Shown one piece after another: positions 1-6,326 of a stretch of DNA of 10,039 nucleotides. The position numbers and the translations under genes are program-made. Numbering within the stretch: the stretch's first letter is position 1; each line of letters begins with the position of its first letter. Below the pieces are notes generated by a model. The model saw only the letters and a program-made list of their open reading frames with translations. It was not told the DNA's origin and ran no database searches. This DNA is from an uncultured Ruminococcus sp. (lineage in GTDB: Bacteria; Bacillota; Clostridia; Oscillospirales; Ruminococcaceae), in the NCBI GenBank assembly GCA_900543105.1, contig UQQA01000089.1, forward strand, positions 1 to 10,039. The letters run 5' to 3'.

Positions 1-53
1 CGGCAAAATTTGCCGAAAAGACGTGCGCATATGCTTGTGAAGACGGGTTCTTA
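1..53. repeat. Right end of a family C hairpin MITE-like element (cut by window edge)
   Basis: The first 53 bases are the same as 3504-3556, the right end of the complete element at 3422-3553, in the same orientation. The element itself ends GGGTTC at base 50 and is followed by TTA (51-53), the same trinucleotide that flanks the complete copy. Only the right part is visible; the left part lies outside the window. It includes the small palindrome CGGCAAAATTTGCCG near its start. Confidence 0.85.
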
Positions 54-90
54 CTTATTCACTAATTTACAAATTCTGTTTTATGAATTC

Positions 91-112
91 AAACCTCAAC
101 AAAACCTCAACA
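91..112 (+). promoter_or_regulatory. Two 11-bp direct repeats, candidate OmpR-family operator
   Basis: AAACCTCAACA occurs twice back to back (91-101 and 102-112), so the centres are exactly one 11-bp period apart. On the other strand this reads TTGAGG-N5-TTGAGG. OmpR/PhoB-family response regulators bind direct repeats with 11-bp spacing as head-to-tail dimers, and such a regulator is encoded at 956. No strong -35/-10 pair is visible just downstream, which would suit an activated promoter. That it is an operator, and for that regulator, is inference. Confidence 0.4.
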
Positions 113-240
113 AATTTTTGAAATAACAGCCTGCAGAATTGAACAAAAAGAGATATTCCAGTGTTAAAATGGGTACAATAAGAAAAATAGTGAGGATTTG
201 TCAAGAATTCGGACTTTTTCGGAAAGGAATGGTAATTTTT

Positions 241-858
241 ATGATCACTTACAGCTTGACTTCTATCGGCATTATGGCGGCGGTCATCTCATTCCTCGGT
301 TTTATACTCGAAAATGTATGGCTCGCATTCACCAAAGGCTATATCGACAACCGAAATATGACAATGCCGTTTCTTTATGGCTACGGAATGGCGGTCATAT
401 CTATCTATGCAATTTTCGGAACTCCTCAGGCAATGGTACTCGCAGGTAAGCTCCCCGTTAAGGAACACAGCGTTCTTATTTACTTCGCTGCGGTATTCTT
501 CACAGTAAGTATCGGTGAAATAGCACTCGGCTATGCTGTTGAAAAGCTTTGCGGCTTTGAATACTGGAACTACACAAGGCTCCCCCTCCACGTTACAAAA
601 TACACAAGCGTTTTCACGAGCCTTGGATTTGCCGCAATAATCACGCTCTTTATGCGTTATGCTTTTGACCCGATAATGAACCTCATCGGACGGCTCGACC
701 CTCTTCCTGCAAAGATAGCCGCTTTCGTTCTCACTGCAGTAATGACTGTCGATTTTTTGGTAAGCTTCTACCGTATGCACAAAAGTCATGCGCTCAACGA
801 ACGCTGGAGAATCTCGCTCTCGGACGACGATCACCGCTTCATCAAGACAACTATCTGA
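241..858 (+). CDS. CmpB/DUF1113-type putative membrane permease
   Basis: Predicted 205-residue integral membrane protein with about five hydrophobic segments. Its layout follows the family annotated as putative ABC-transporter permease (CmpB-like, PF06541). An acidic residue sits in the first membrane segment (E24, in FILENVW), followed by a polar stretch, a PFLYGYG motif (about 43-49), and a later EKLCGFEYWNY segment matching the family's conserved E-x-G-x-x-W-x-Y region. The C-terminus is hydrophilic and ends RFIKTTI. I chose ATG 241 because AAAGGA lies 12 bases upstream and because family members start just before the first membrane segment. The frame stays open upstream through ATG 229 and 169 to TTG 139, so a 34-residue longer form is possible, but those starts lack a well-placed ribosome site. 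The biochemical role of this family is not established and no ATPase partner is present. A two-component system follows on the same strand, suggesting a linked sensing or envelope function (inference). Confidence 0.75.
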   Translation: MITYSLTSIGIMAAVISFLGFILENVWLAFTKGYIDNRNMTMPFLYGYGMAVISIYAIFGTPQAMVLAGKLPVKEHSVLIYFAAVFFTVSIGEIALGYAVEKLCGFEYWNYTRLPLHVTKYTSVFTSLGFAAIITLFMRYAFDPIMNLIGRLDPLPAKIAAFVLTAVMTVDFLVSFYRMHKSHALNERWRISLSDDDHRFIKTTI

Positions 859-871
859 CCTTTGTGCGGCG

Positions 872-900
872 TTGACAGCGTTATAATTTTATAGTATAAT
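872..900 (+). promoter_or_regulatory. Consensus sigma-A promoter for the two-component operon
   Basis: TTGACA (872-877), a 17-base spacer, then TATAAT (895-900): a perfect match to the housekeeping promoter. Transcription should start near 906-908, giving a leader of about 50 bases before ATG 956. It lies only 14 bases after the stop of the upstream gene, so the two-component pair has its own promoter independent of the CmpB-like gene. Confidence 0.85.
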
Positions 901-901
901 A

Positions 902-938
902 AGGGCAGTAAGGTTGATTACTTTACTGCTCTATTTTT
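902..938 (+). terminator. Hairpin plus T-run between the CmpB-like gene and the regulator gene
   Basis: AGGGCAGTAA (902-911) pairs with TTACTGCTCT (923-932), including one G-T pair, over an 11-base loop. ATTTTT (933-938) follows. This is a plausible intrinsic terminator for transcripts entering from the upstream gene. The expected start of the promoter at 872-900 falls inside the left arm, so new transcripts would carry only a partial stem. It could therefore stop read-through while sparing transcripts from its own promoter. Confidence 0.5.
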
Positions 939-955
939 CAAAGGAGATAACCTTT

Positions 956-1627
956 ATGTTTAAAATTCTTGTTGCGGAAGATGATACAGAGCTTCGGAAG
1001 CTTTTCTGCACGGTACTGAAAAATAATTCTTACGACACATTTGAAGCATCAAACGGCGAAGAGGCTCTTGATATCATCGACAAGGAGTACATCGACCTCA
1101 TTATTTCCGACATTATGATGCCCAAAATGGACGGCTATGAGCTTACTAAGCAGCTTCGAGAAGCAGGCATTGACACGCCGATACTTATGGTAACGGCAAA
1201 GGACGGAATTTTCTACAAGCGTGAGGGTTTCAGCTCCGGCACGGACGATTATATGGTAAAACCCGTTGATGTGAACGAGCTTATATGGCGTGTTCAGGCA
1301 CTTCTCCGCCGCTCCAAGAGCATACACGAGCGAAAGCTCACTATTGGTTCGACAACACTCGAATGTGATTCTTACACGATAAGCTGCAACGGCGAAAGCA
1401 CTGTTCTTCCGCCAAAGGAATTCAACCTTTTGTACAAGCTTGCTTCCGCACCGAACAGAACCTTCACGCGAGTACAGATAATGGACGAGATATGGGGACT
1501 TGATTCCGAGTCAACCCCTCACACGCTCGAAGTTCACATCGGACGTTTGCGTGAACATCTCAAAAACAATCCCGATATTGAAATAGTCACCGTCCGCAAT
1601 CTCGGATACAAGGTAAAAACGAAATGA
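956..1627 (+). CDS. OmpR-family response regulator
   Basis: Cytoplasmic DNA-binding regulator of 223 residues, the usual family length. The receiver domain (about 1-120) has the acidic pair D9/D10, phospho-acceptor D52 (in LIISDIMMPKMDG), switch threonine T80 (MVTAKD) and lysine K102 (VKPVDV). The C-terminal domain (about 128-222) is a winged helix of the OmpR/PhoB type, with LPPKEFNLLYKL, the VHIGRLREHL recognition region and the terminal TVRNLGYKVKTK wing. ATG 956 is preferred because AAAGGAGA (940-947) sits 8 bases upstream. A TTG at 914 in frame lies just after the predicted transcription start and has no ribosome site. The ribosome site is inside a small inverted repeat, AAAGG/CCTTT (940-955). 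The gene overlaps the kinase start by ATGA, so the two are translationally coupled and are surely partners. The regulon is unknown; the 11-bp repeat at 91-112 is a candidate target. Confidence 0.95.
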   Translation: MFKILVAEDDTELRKLFCTVLKNNSYDTFEASNGEEALDIIDKEYIDLIISDIMMPKMDGYELTKQLREAGIDTPILMVTAKDGIFYKREGFSSGTDDYMVKPVDVNELIWRVQALLRRSKSIHERKLTIGSTTLECDSYTISCNGESTVLPPKEFNLLYKLASAPNRTFTRVQIMDEIWGLDSESTPHTLEVHIGRLREHLKNNPDIEIVTVRNLGYKVKTK

Positions 1628-2685
1628 AAAAAAAGAAAAAAGAAAAAGTTCCGCTTCGGCTGACGATACTTTTCACCGTTGTTGTCGGACTTATAATGAT
1701 CGCAAGTATTCTCCTCGCAGGGATAATAATGCTCATCATAAACGAAATGCACTTTTTTGAGGACGGGAACGTTCCGTCATTCATCATGGTATACATAATA
1801 ATCATCTGTATTTGTTTTGCAGGCATTGCAACTAAGATCATCAGCAACAAGATATTCGTCCCGATGATAAAGCTGAATGAGTCGATGAAACGCGTTGCCG
1901 ACGGCGATTTCTCCGTGCAGATGAACGAAACGGGAATGTTTCGTGAAGTGCGTGAGATGATACAGAACTTCAACATTATGGCGAAGCAGCTTGGAAGCAA
2001 TAAAATTATTCATACCGATTTTACCCGGAACGTTTCGCACGAGATGAAAACGCCGCTCTCAACTATCGAGGGCTATGCAACGCTTCTCCAAGACCCGAAT
2101 ATCACCTACGAAAAGCGCGCAGAATACGCCGAAAAGATAATACGGAACACAAAGCGGCTCTCGGCTCTTACAGGAAATATACTCGCGCTTTCAAGGCTCG
2201 AAAATAACTCTGTTGCAATACAGAAAAAGGAATTTTCGCTTGACGAGCAGCTCCGTCAGGTCGTTATAATGTATGAGGAGGTCTGGACGGAGAAAAATAT
2301 CGATATCGACATCGATGATGAGGGCAAACACGTTTCATTTTACGGCAGCGAGGATATGCTTTTCCAAGCATGGCAGAACCTCGTCGGAAATGCGCTCAAA
2401 TTCACAGATAACGGCGGCGTTGTGCGGATAATCCTGCGAAAAACGCCCGACAGTATCACGGTTTCGGTCAAGGATAACGGCATAGGCATTTCCGAGGACG
2501 ATCAGAAACGAATTTTCGAGAAATTTTATCAAGCGGACGCTTCACACGCCTCAAACGGAAATGGTCTTGGACTTGCGATAACACGTCAGATAATCGAGCA
2601 TCATTCGGGCAGCATAAAAGTTGTAAGCGAACCGAATAAAGGCTCGGAATTTATAGTTACTTTACCGAAATATGCGATAAAGTAA
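1624..2685 (+). CDS. HAMP-containing sensor histidine kinase with very short extracellular loop
   Basis: Membrane kinase of 353 residues that should phosphorylate the regulator encoded just upstream. A basic start (MKKKKKEK) leads into membrane segment 1 (about 13-38). A loop of only about 13 residues (39-51, containing MHFFEDGN) comes next, then segment 2 (about 52-70) and a HAMP linker (about 71-122, with VPMIKLNESMKRVADGDFS). The dimerisation/phospho-acceptor helix carries H139 (NVSHEMKTPL). The ATPase domain has the N-box QNLVGNALKF (251-260, N256), G1 DNGIGIS (284-290), F-box FEKFYQ (298-303) and G2 GNGLGLA (312-318). All catalytic motifs are intact. The ATG overlaps the regulator's stop by 4 bases. 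With so small an outside loop, the signal is probably sensed within the membrane or through a partner membrane protein; the CmpB-like protein is the obvious local candidate (inference). No clear terminator follows; a 102-bp hairpin element begins 38 bases later. Confidence 0.95.
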   Translation: MKKKKKEKVPLRLTILFTVVVGLIMIASILLAGIIMLIINEMHFFEDGNVPSFIMVYIIIICICFAGIATKIISNKIFVPMIKLNESMKRVADGDFSVQMNETGMFREVREMIQNFNIMAKQLGSNKIIHTDFTRNVSHEMKTPLSTIEGYATLLQDPNITYEKRAEYAEKIIRNTKRLSALTGNILALSRLENNSVAIQKKEFSLDEQLRQVVIMYEEVWTEKNIDIDIDDEGKHVSFYGSEDMLFQAWQNLVGNALKFTDNGGVVRIILRKTPDSITVSVKDNGIGISEDDQKRIFEKFYQADASHASNGNGLGLAITRQIIEHHSGSIKVVSEPNKGSEFIVTLPKYAIK

Positions 2686-2722
2686 AAAGCCAAAACCCCT
2701 GCAGGAAGTTCGTATACACTTT

Positions 2723-2824
2723 ATACTAAACACCAATTAAAAACTATACAAAAAATCGAGCATAATCTTGCATATATGGGTTATGCGATGATTTTTTGTC
2801 TATAGTTTTATTGGTGTTTAGTAT
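2723..2824. repeat. 102-bp hairpin element, family A, copy 1
   Basis: The ends ATACTAAACACCA and TGGTGTTTAGTAT are inverted repeats, and pairing continues through most of the element: AAAAAATC with GATTTTTT, then GCATAA with TTATGC around a GCATATAT-containing loop. A second copy of the same length lies at 3318-3419 in the same orientation. If the unit is taken as CTAAACACC to GGTGTTTAG, TA flanks both sides, as expected for insertion by a TA-targeting transposase (IS630/Tc1-mariner type); that link is inference. It lies directly downstream of the kinase gene and may end its transcript. Confidence 0.8.
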
Positions 2825-2857
2825 TAGTCGGGCTGTTAACTTTACTGCTCGGTATCG

Positions 2858-2999
2858 TTAATAGATGTGCAGAGGAGAGTTCATCGGTTTGCTTTGCATA
2901 TTTTGGGTTTGCTTTGCATATTTTTCTTCAATTTTATCCCATGGGATCATTTCAGCTTTTTTTACCCAATGGCTGATTAAAATCGCTGAATGTGATCAA
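2858..2999 (-). pseudogene. Remnant of an IS5-like transposase N-terminus, twice frameshifted
   Basis: Reading leftward, TTG at 2999 follows GGAGG (3006-3010) at good spacing and encodes ITFSDFNQPLG. The other frame then gives WVKKAEMIPWDKIEEKYAKQ. In DDE transposases of the IS5/DUF772 type, an FxQP-G stretch, a short N-P-x-N-R linker and W-V-K-x-A-x-x-I-P-W-D-x-I-E-x-x-Y-A follow one another in one frame (recalled family pattern). Here the linker is missing and the frame shifts at a TGGGTA junction, looking like a small deletion between short repeats. A 20-bp tandem duplication at 2886-2925 shifts the frame again. Only about the first 40 codons remain; the catalytic domain is gone. The family assignment rests on this short stretch. 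Confidence 0.55.
2886..2925. repeat. 20-bp tandem duplication inside the transposase remnant
   Basis: GGTTTGCTTTGCATATTTT begins at 2886 and again at 2906; the two 20-base units differ only in the last base. Because 20 is not a multiple of three, it disrupts the transposase frame (minus strand) after EEKYAKQT. This looks like replication slippage in a decaying gene. Confidence 0.85.
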
Positions 3000-3318
3000 A
3001 CATTTCCTCCGCTTTTTTGAAAGCTTCATCATCGTCAAGAGCTTCATATTTTGCAGGGATCTTCACCTCGCCAGTGGCCTTGTCCTTCGTGCCGATGAGG
3101 TCTTTCAGAATGTCAGCGTATTCCTGCTTTGAAATTATTCTGTATCGTTCAAGGGCAAAGCAGGCACTTTTGAGCAGGATATATTTGTCACGCTTTTTCC
3201 GCTCCGCATATTCAAAAAGGTCAGCCTTTCGCCGTCCTATGACCTCGGCACGGCTGTCCTTTTTCTTTTTCAGATAGCGGTAAACAAAGCTGTTTTCTCT
3301 CTCTTTTTCGCCGAATGA
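2977..3318 (-). pseudogene. Start-less ORF of unknown function cut by hairpin element
   Basis: An open frame of 113 codons runs leftward from the edge of the family A element at 3318 to a TAA at 2977-2979. It has no usable start: the frame meets a TGA inside the element, and its only ATG lies 8 codons before the stop. The protein is highly charged and apparently helical. Visible segments are EKERENSFVYRYLKKKK, EVIGRRKADLFEYAERKKR, LLKSACFALERYRIISKQEY and a tail ending AEEMFDHIQRF. There is no signal peptide or membrane segment. I do not recognise the family. The amino acid composition is that of a real protein, not a shadow frame. The 5' part was probably removed when or before the element inserted at 3318. 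Its last codons overlap the ribosome site and start of the transposase remnant, so the two may once have been a two-gene unit of one mobile element (inference). Confidence 0.55.
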
Positions 3319-3419
3319 TACTAAACACCATTTAAAATTTGGAAAAAATCAAGCCGACAATCTCGCATATATAGGATTTCGGCGCAGATTTTTTTCTGTA
3401 TTTTATTGGTGTTTAGTAT
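3318..3419. repeat. 102-bp hairpin element, family A, copy 2
   Basis: It has the same ends (ATACTAAACACCA and TGGTGTTTAGTAT) and exactly the same length and orientation as 2723-2824. TA duplications flank the inner unit (3319-3320 and 3417-3418). The inner stem differs: GCCGA pairs with TCGGC where copy 1 has GCATAA with TTATGC, while the loop core GCATATAT is kept. Its left edge truncates the unknown ORF, and its right edge is joined directly to the family C element. Confidence 0.85.
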
Positions 3420-3556
3420 TAGAACCTGTCTTCATAAGAAATGTGTGCGGATTTTCGAGCATAATTTTGTTGCAGACAAGGCAAGGATTTTTAACGCAGT
3501 CTGCGGCAAAATTTGCCGAAAAGACGTGCGCATATGCTTGTGAAGACGGGTTCTTA
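3419..3556. mobile_element. Complete family C MITE-like element (132 bp) with TTA target duplication
   Basis: The element core is 3422-3553, starting GAACCTGTCTTCATAAG and ending CTTGTGAAGACGGGTTC. These ends are inverted repeats with a few differences. The match continues inward, with GCAGAC and GTCTGC enclosing the centre, so the whole unit can fold as one long imperfect hairpin. TTA flanks both sides (3419-3421 and 3554-3556), a 3-bp duplication typical of TNA-targeting IS5-family enzymes. There is no ORF, so it is non-autonomous. The right TTA is the stop codon (TAA, minus strand) of the antiporter gene, and the left TTA lies at the edge of the family A element. It therefore inserted after that element. 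A second copy ends at base 50. Confidence 0.8.
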
Positions 3557-5182
3557 TTCATTAACCGCTTTTTTCTTCTCATACATTCTGATAAAGAACA
3601 GAACTGCAAGCATAAGTGCTATCGAAAGTCCGAGGACTGCGAACACATTCTGCACAAAGCCTGCGAAGATATAGCCGACCATACATACTGCCGCAACCGT
3701 GAGTGCATAGGGGAGCTGTGTCGAAACGTGGTTGACGTGGTCGCACTGTGCGCCCGTCGAAGCCATGATAGTTGTATCGGATATCGGTGAGCAATGGTCG
3801 CCGCATACTGCACCCGCGAGGCAGGCTGAGATGCATATAATTACGGTTTTCGGTATCTCGCCTGCTGCGGAAACACCTGCAAGCTCGGTGCTGAAAATTC
3901 CAGTTACGATAGGGATAAGGATCCCGAATGTTCCCCAAGATGTTCCCGTTGCGAATGCAAGTCCAAGTGCAACGACAAAAAGTATGCACGGGAGAAGTAT
4001 CTCTATCGCAGATGCACTTTCAACTATTGACGAAACGAACGTACCCGCTTCGAGAAGTCCGGTCATTGTTTTCAATGTCCAGGCAAATGTGAGAATGAGT
4101 ATCGCAGGGACCATCTGCTTGAAGCCTGACGGTATCGCACTCATACAATCGCTGAACCTGAGAACGCGTCTTGCAAGAAAATATGCTATTATGATAATAA
4201 GCGAAATGATAGAGCCGAGTGAAAGCGCATACGAAGCATCACAGTTCGCAAATGCATCTATGAAGCTTTCACCGCTGAAAAATCCGCCGCTGTATATCAT
4301 TCCCGTTACACAGCATATAATGAGTATTACAACCGGTATGATAAGGTCGATGACCTTGCCGTTGGAAGAGGTGTTGTCCTCGGTTGGCTCATAAACTGTA
4401 TTGCGCGTGGTGAAGAGGTCACCCTTTGCGGCATTGTCCTCGTGAAGCTTCATAGACCCGTAGTCCAAACCCGTGAGTGAAATGAAAATGACCATAATTA
4501 TTGTGAGAAGCGCATAAAGATTATATGGAATGGTGTTGATGAAAAGCTGTATGCCGTTTACGCCCTCAACAGTGCCGCTTACTGCCGCCGCCCATGATGA
4601 TACGGGAGCGATGATGCAGATAGGTGCGGCTGTTGCATCGATAAGATATGCAAGCTTTGAGCGCGAAACATTGTGCTTGTCCGTTACCGGACGCATTACC
4701 GAGCCTACTGTAAGGCAGTTGAAATAATCGTCCACGAAGATAAGAACGCCGAGCACGAAGGTCGAGATACACGCGCCGACTCTTGATTTTATGTGCTTTG
4801 CCGCCCACTCGCCGTAGGCCTTGCTTCCTCCTGCTTTGTTCATAAGCGCAACGATCGTTCCGAGGACAACAAGGAATATAAGTATTCCGACGTTATACGA
4901 ATCGGCGAGATTTGCGATAAGTCCGTCACGAACGACTGTGGTGAACACGCCCTCTGCGCCCAGTGAAGCAGAAGCGGCGTAGATAACAGCGCCCGTAAGG
5001 CTTCCTATAAACAGTGAAGAATAGACTTCCTTTGTGATAAGCGCAAGTCCGATAGCCACTATCGGCGGAAGAAGCGACCAGAGCGTTCCGACCGCATTGG
5101 AAATTGGCGCGGAGATCATACAGCATATAAGAAATGCAAGCATAACGACCGCAAAAATGATCTTGCTCAGATATTTTTTCAT
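3554..5182 (-). CDS. NhaC-type Na+/H+ antiporter family protein
   Basis: Polytopic membrane transporter of 542 residues, with about a dozen hydrophobic segments and a hydrophilic cytoplasmic-type loop at about 240-278. It resembles the NhaC/ArsB-superfamily antiporters. Signature stretches are FVDDYFNCLTVGSVMRPVTD (149-168) with LIDATAAPICIIAPVSSWAA (180-199) in the first half. Their counterparts in the second half are ATGTSWGTFGILIPI (411-425) and CGDHCSPISDTTIMAS (460-475). These give the internal duplication of the family. The likely role is exchange of Na+ or an organic ion for protons across the membrane; the exact substrate cannot be read from sequence. The start ATG has GAGAGG four bases upstream and overlaps the stop of the EamA gene as ATGA, so the two are co-translated. 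The C-terminus ends KKKAVNE, followed by a TAA supplied by the TTA duplication of the family C element. It is full length compared with relatives of about 450-540 residues. Confidence 0.9.
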   Translation of the reverse strand: MKKYLSKIIFAVVMLAFLICCMISAPISNAVGTLWSLLPPIVAIGLALITKEVYSSLFIGSLTGAVIYAASASLGAEGVFTTVVRDGLIANLADSYNVGILIFLVVLGTIVALMNKAGGSKAYGEWAAKHIKSRVGACISTFVLGVLIFVDDYFNCLTVGSVMRPVTDKHNVSRSKLAYLIDATAAPICIIAPVSSWAAAVSGTVEGVNGIQLFINTIPYNLYALLTIIMVIFISLTGLDYGSMKLHEDNAAKGDLFTTRNTVYEPTEDNTSSNGKVIDLIIPVVILIICCVTGMIYSGGFFSGESFIDAFANCDASYALSLGSIISLIIIIAYFLARRVLRFSDCMSAIPSGFKQMVPAILILTFAWTLKTMTGLLEAGTFVSSIVESASAIEILLPCILFVVALGLAFATGTSWGTFGILIPIVTGIFSTELAGVSAAGEIPKTVIICISACLAGAVCGDHCSPISDTTIMASTGAQCDHVNHVSTQLPYALTVAAVCMVGYIFAGFVQNVFAVLGLSIALMLAVLFFIRMYEKKKAVNE

Positions 5183-6102
5183 TTTACCTCTCCGTTCATT
5201 TCAATTTTTTTAAGTTTATCTGTACCTGCAAGCTGTGCAAGTATAACCGCCGCAAAAATAAGTACACACCCGATAAATTCCTTTATACTGAGCTTTTCAC
5301 CGAGGATAAGCCAGCCCGAAAGTGCCGCAAACACCGATTCAAGGCTCATGAGCATCGTTGCAAGGGTAGGGTTCGTGTGCTTCTGACCCAATATCTGAAG
5401 AGTATAGGCAACTCCGCAGGACAATATTCCTGCATAAAGGATAGTTCCGCCTGCGCCCATGATGTTTGGTATCGTCGGCTTTTCAAAAATGAACATACAT
5501 ATCAGCATAAGCAGTCCTGCTGTAAAAAACTGTATGCAGGACATCAGAACGCCGTCCGTTTTTTTTTGGTTGAAATAGTCGATGACCGTTATATGCACAG
5601 CGAAGAATATCGCGCCGAAGAAAACGAGCAGATCGCCCGATGAGATACCGATATCCTGTTTTATGCAAAGCAGCCAGAAGCCTGCCAGCGCTATTGCGAT
5701 GAAAAGCCACATTCGCAGCGGCATTTTTTTGTGCAGGAATATCCCTATCATCGGAACTATTACAATGTAAAGCGCCGTTACAAAGCCTGCTTTCCCTGCC
5801 GTTGTCTGCGCGATGCCTGCCTGCTGGAATGAGCTTGCGATGAAAAGAGCAATGCCGCAGCATATTCCGCCTATGACCGTATTTTTCAGCGAACAGCTCG
5901 ATTTTTCCTTTCCGTTTCGCTTATCGGAAAAGCGAAAAAGGATCATTACGGGGATAAGAACAACTCCGCCGAGAAGAGTTCGCATCGCGTTGTATGTGAA
6001 CGGTTCAACGTAGTTCATGCCTTCGCTCTGGGCTACGAAAGCAGTTCCCCATATAATCGAGGTTATCAGAAGCATTATGCTGCCTTTGAAATTTTTTATC
6101 AT
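5179..6102 (-). CDS. EamA/DMT-family transporter
   Basis: Membrane protein of 307 residues with about ten hydrophobic segments and two EamA repeats (about 7-143 and 155-290), the usual build of drug/metabolite transporters. Repeat 1 starts MLLITSIIWGTAFVAQSEGM, the classic family opening. The first repeat also has the conserved TTAGKAGFVTALYIVIVPM stretch, and the second ends with LESVFAALSGWLILGEKLS, the typical S/E-P-V-x-A-x-x-x-G-x-x-x-L-G-E region. The family exports small metabolites or amino acids; the substrate here is unknown. The start has GGAAGGT about 11 bases upstream. It is the first gene of a two-gene operon with the NhaC-type gene (ATGA overlap), read from the promoter at 6145-6173. 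A cytosolic loop rich in K, R and E (about 58-72) separates early segments. Nothing is missing. Confidence 0.93.
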   Translation of the reverse strand: MIKNFKGSIMLLITSIIWGTAFVAQSEGMNYVEPFTYNAMRTLLGGVVLIPVMILFRFSDKRNGKEKSSCSLKNTVIGGICCGIALFIASSFQQAGIAQTTAGKAGFVTALYIVIVPMIGIFLHKKMPLRMWLFIAIALAGFWLLCIKQDIGISSGDLLVFFGAIFFAVHITVIDYFNQKKTDGVLMSCIQFFTAGLLMLICMFIFEKPTIPNIMGAGGTILYAGILSCGVAYTLQILGQKHTNPTLATMLMSLESVFAALSGWLILGEKLSIKEFIGCVLIFAAVILAQLAGTDKLKKIEMNGEVK

Positions 6103-6144
6103 TTTTTTGCAATACCTTCCGACATAAAATTCATACCTTTTAAT

Positions 6145-6173
6145 ATGATACTTTATTTTACAGTTCGTGTCAA
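6145..6173 (-). promoter_or_regulatory. Sigma-A promoter for the EamA-NhaC operon
   Basis: On the minus strand, TTGACA (6173-6168), a 17-base spacer and TATCAT (6150-6145): a perfect -35 and a near-consensus -10. The start should fall near 6138, about 36 bases before the EamA ATG. It faces away from the promoter at 6277-6305, so the two operons diverge from a shared control region of about 220 bases. Confidence 0.8.
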
Positions 6174-6276
6174 TGGTTCGGGGCGCATATTAAAAGAAAA
6201 TGCAGAAAAATGTCATTATTTTGGCAAAAAGCTGTTTTCGCACAAAATTTTTGTATATAAAAAGCTTGATTTCCTG

Positions 6277-6305
6277 TTAAACAAATGTTACAATTCTATT
6301 ATAAT
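6277..6305 (+). promoter_or_regulatory. Promoter for the TPM/zinc-ribbon protein
   Basis: TATAAT at 6300-6305 is a perfect -10; TTAAAC at 6277-6282, 17 bases upstream, is a weak -35. The expected start is near 6311, leaving a leader of only about 15 bases that is nearly all ribosome site (AAAGGAAG). The A/T-rich stretch upstream (6185-6265) could help as an UP-like region. Confidence 0.6.
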
Positions 6306-6326
6306 GTAAAGAAAGGAAGTAAAGCT

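Noticed and set aside
289..834. Long minus-strand open frame opposite the CmpB-like gene
   Set aside because: It is antisense to a coherent membrane protein and its product shows no recognisable domain or hydrophobic pattern.
914..955. TTG at 914 as start of the response regulator
   Set aside because: It lies only a few bases after the predicted transcription start and has no ribosome site, while ATG 956 has AAAGGAGA at good spacing and begins the receiver domain normally.
3017..3277. Plus-strand ORF rich in S, R and F between the two hairpin elements
   Set aside because: Its composition is typical of an antisense shadow; the minus-strand frame gives a natural charged protein composition and overlaps the transposase remnant sensibly.
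3732..4394. 220-codon plus-strand open frame inside the antiporter gene
   Set aside because: It mirrors the NhaC-type gene, whose family motifs are clear, and has no ribosome site of its own.
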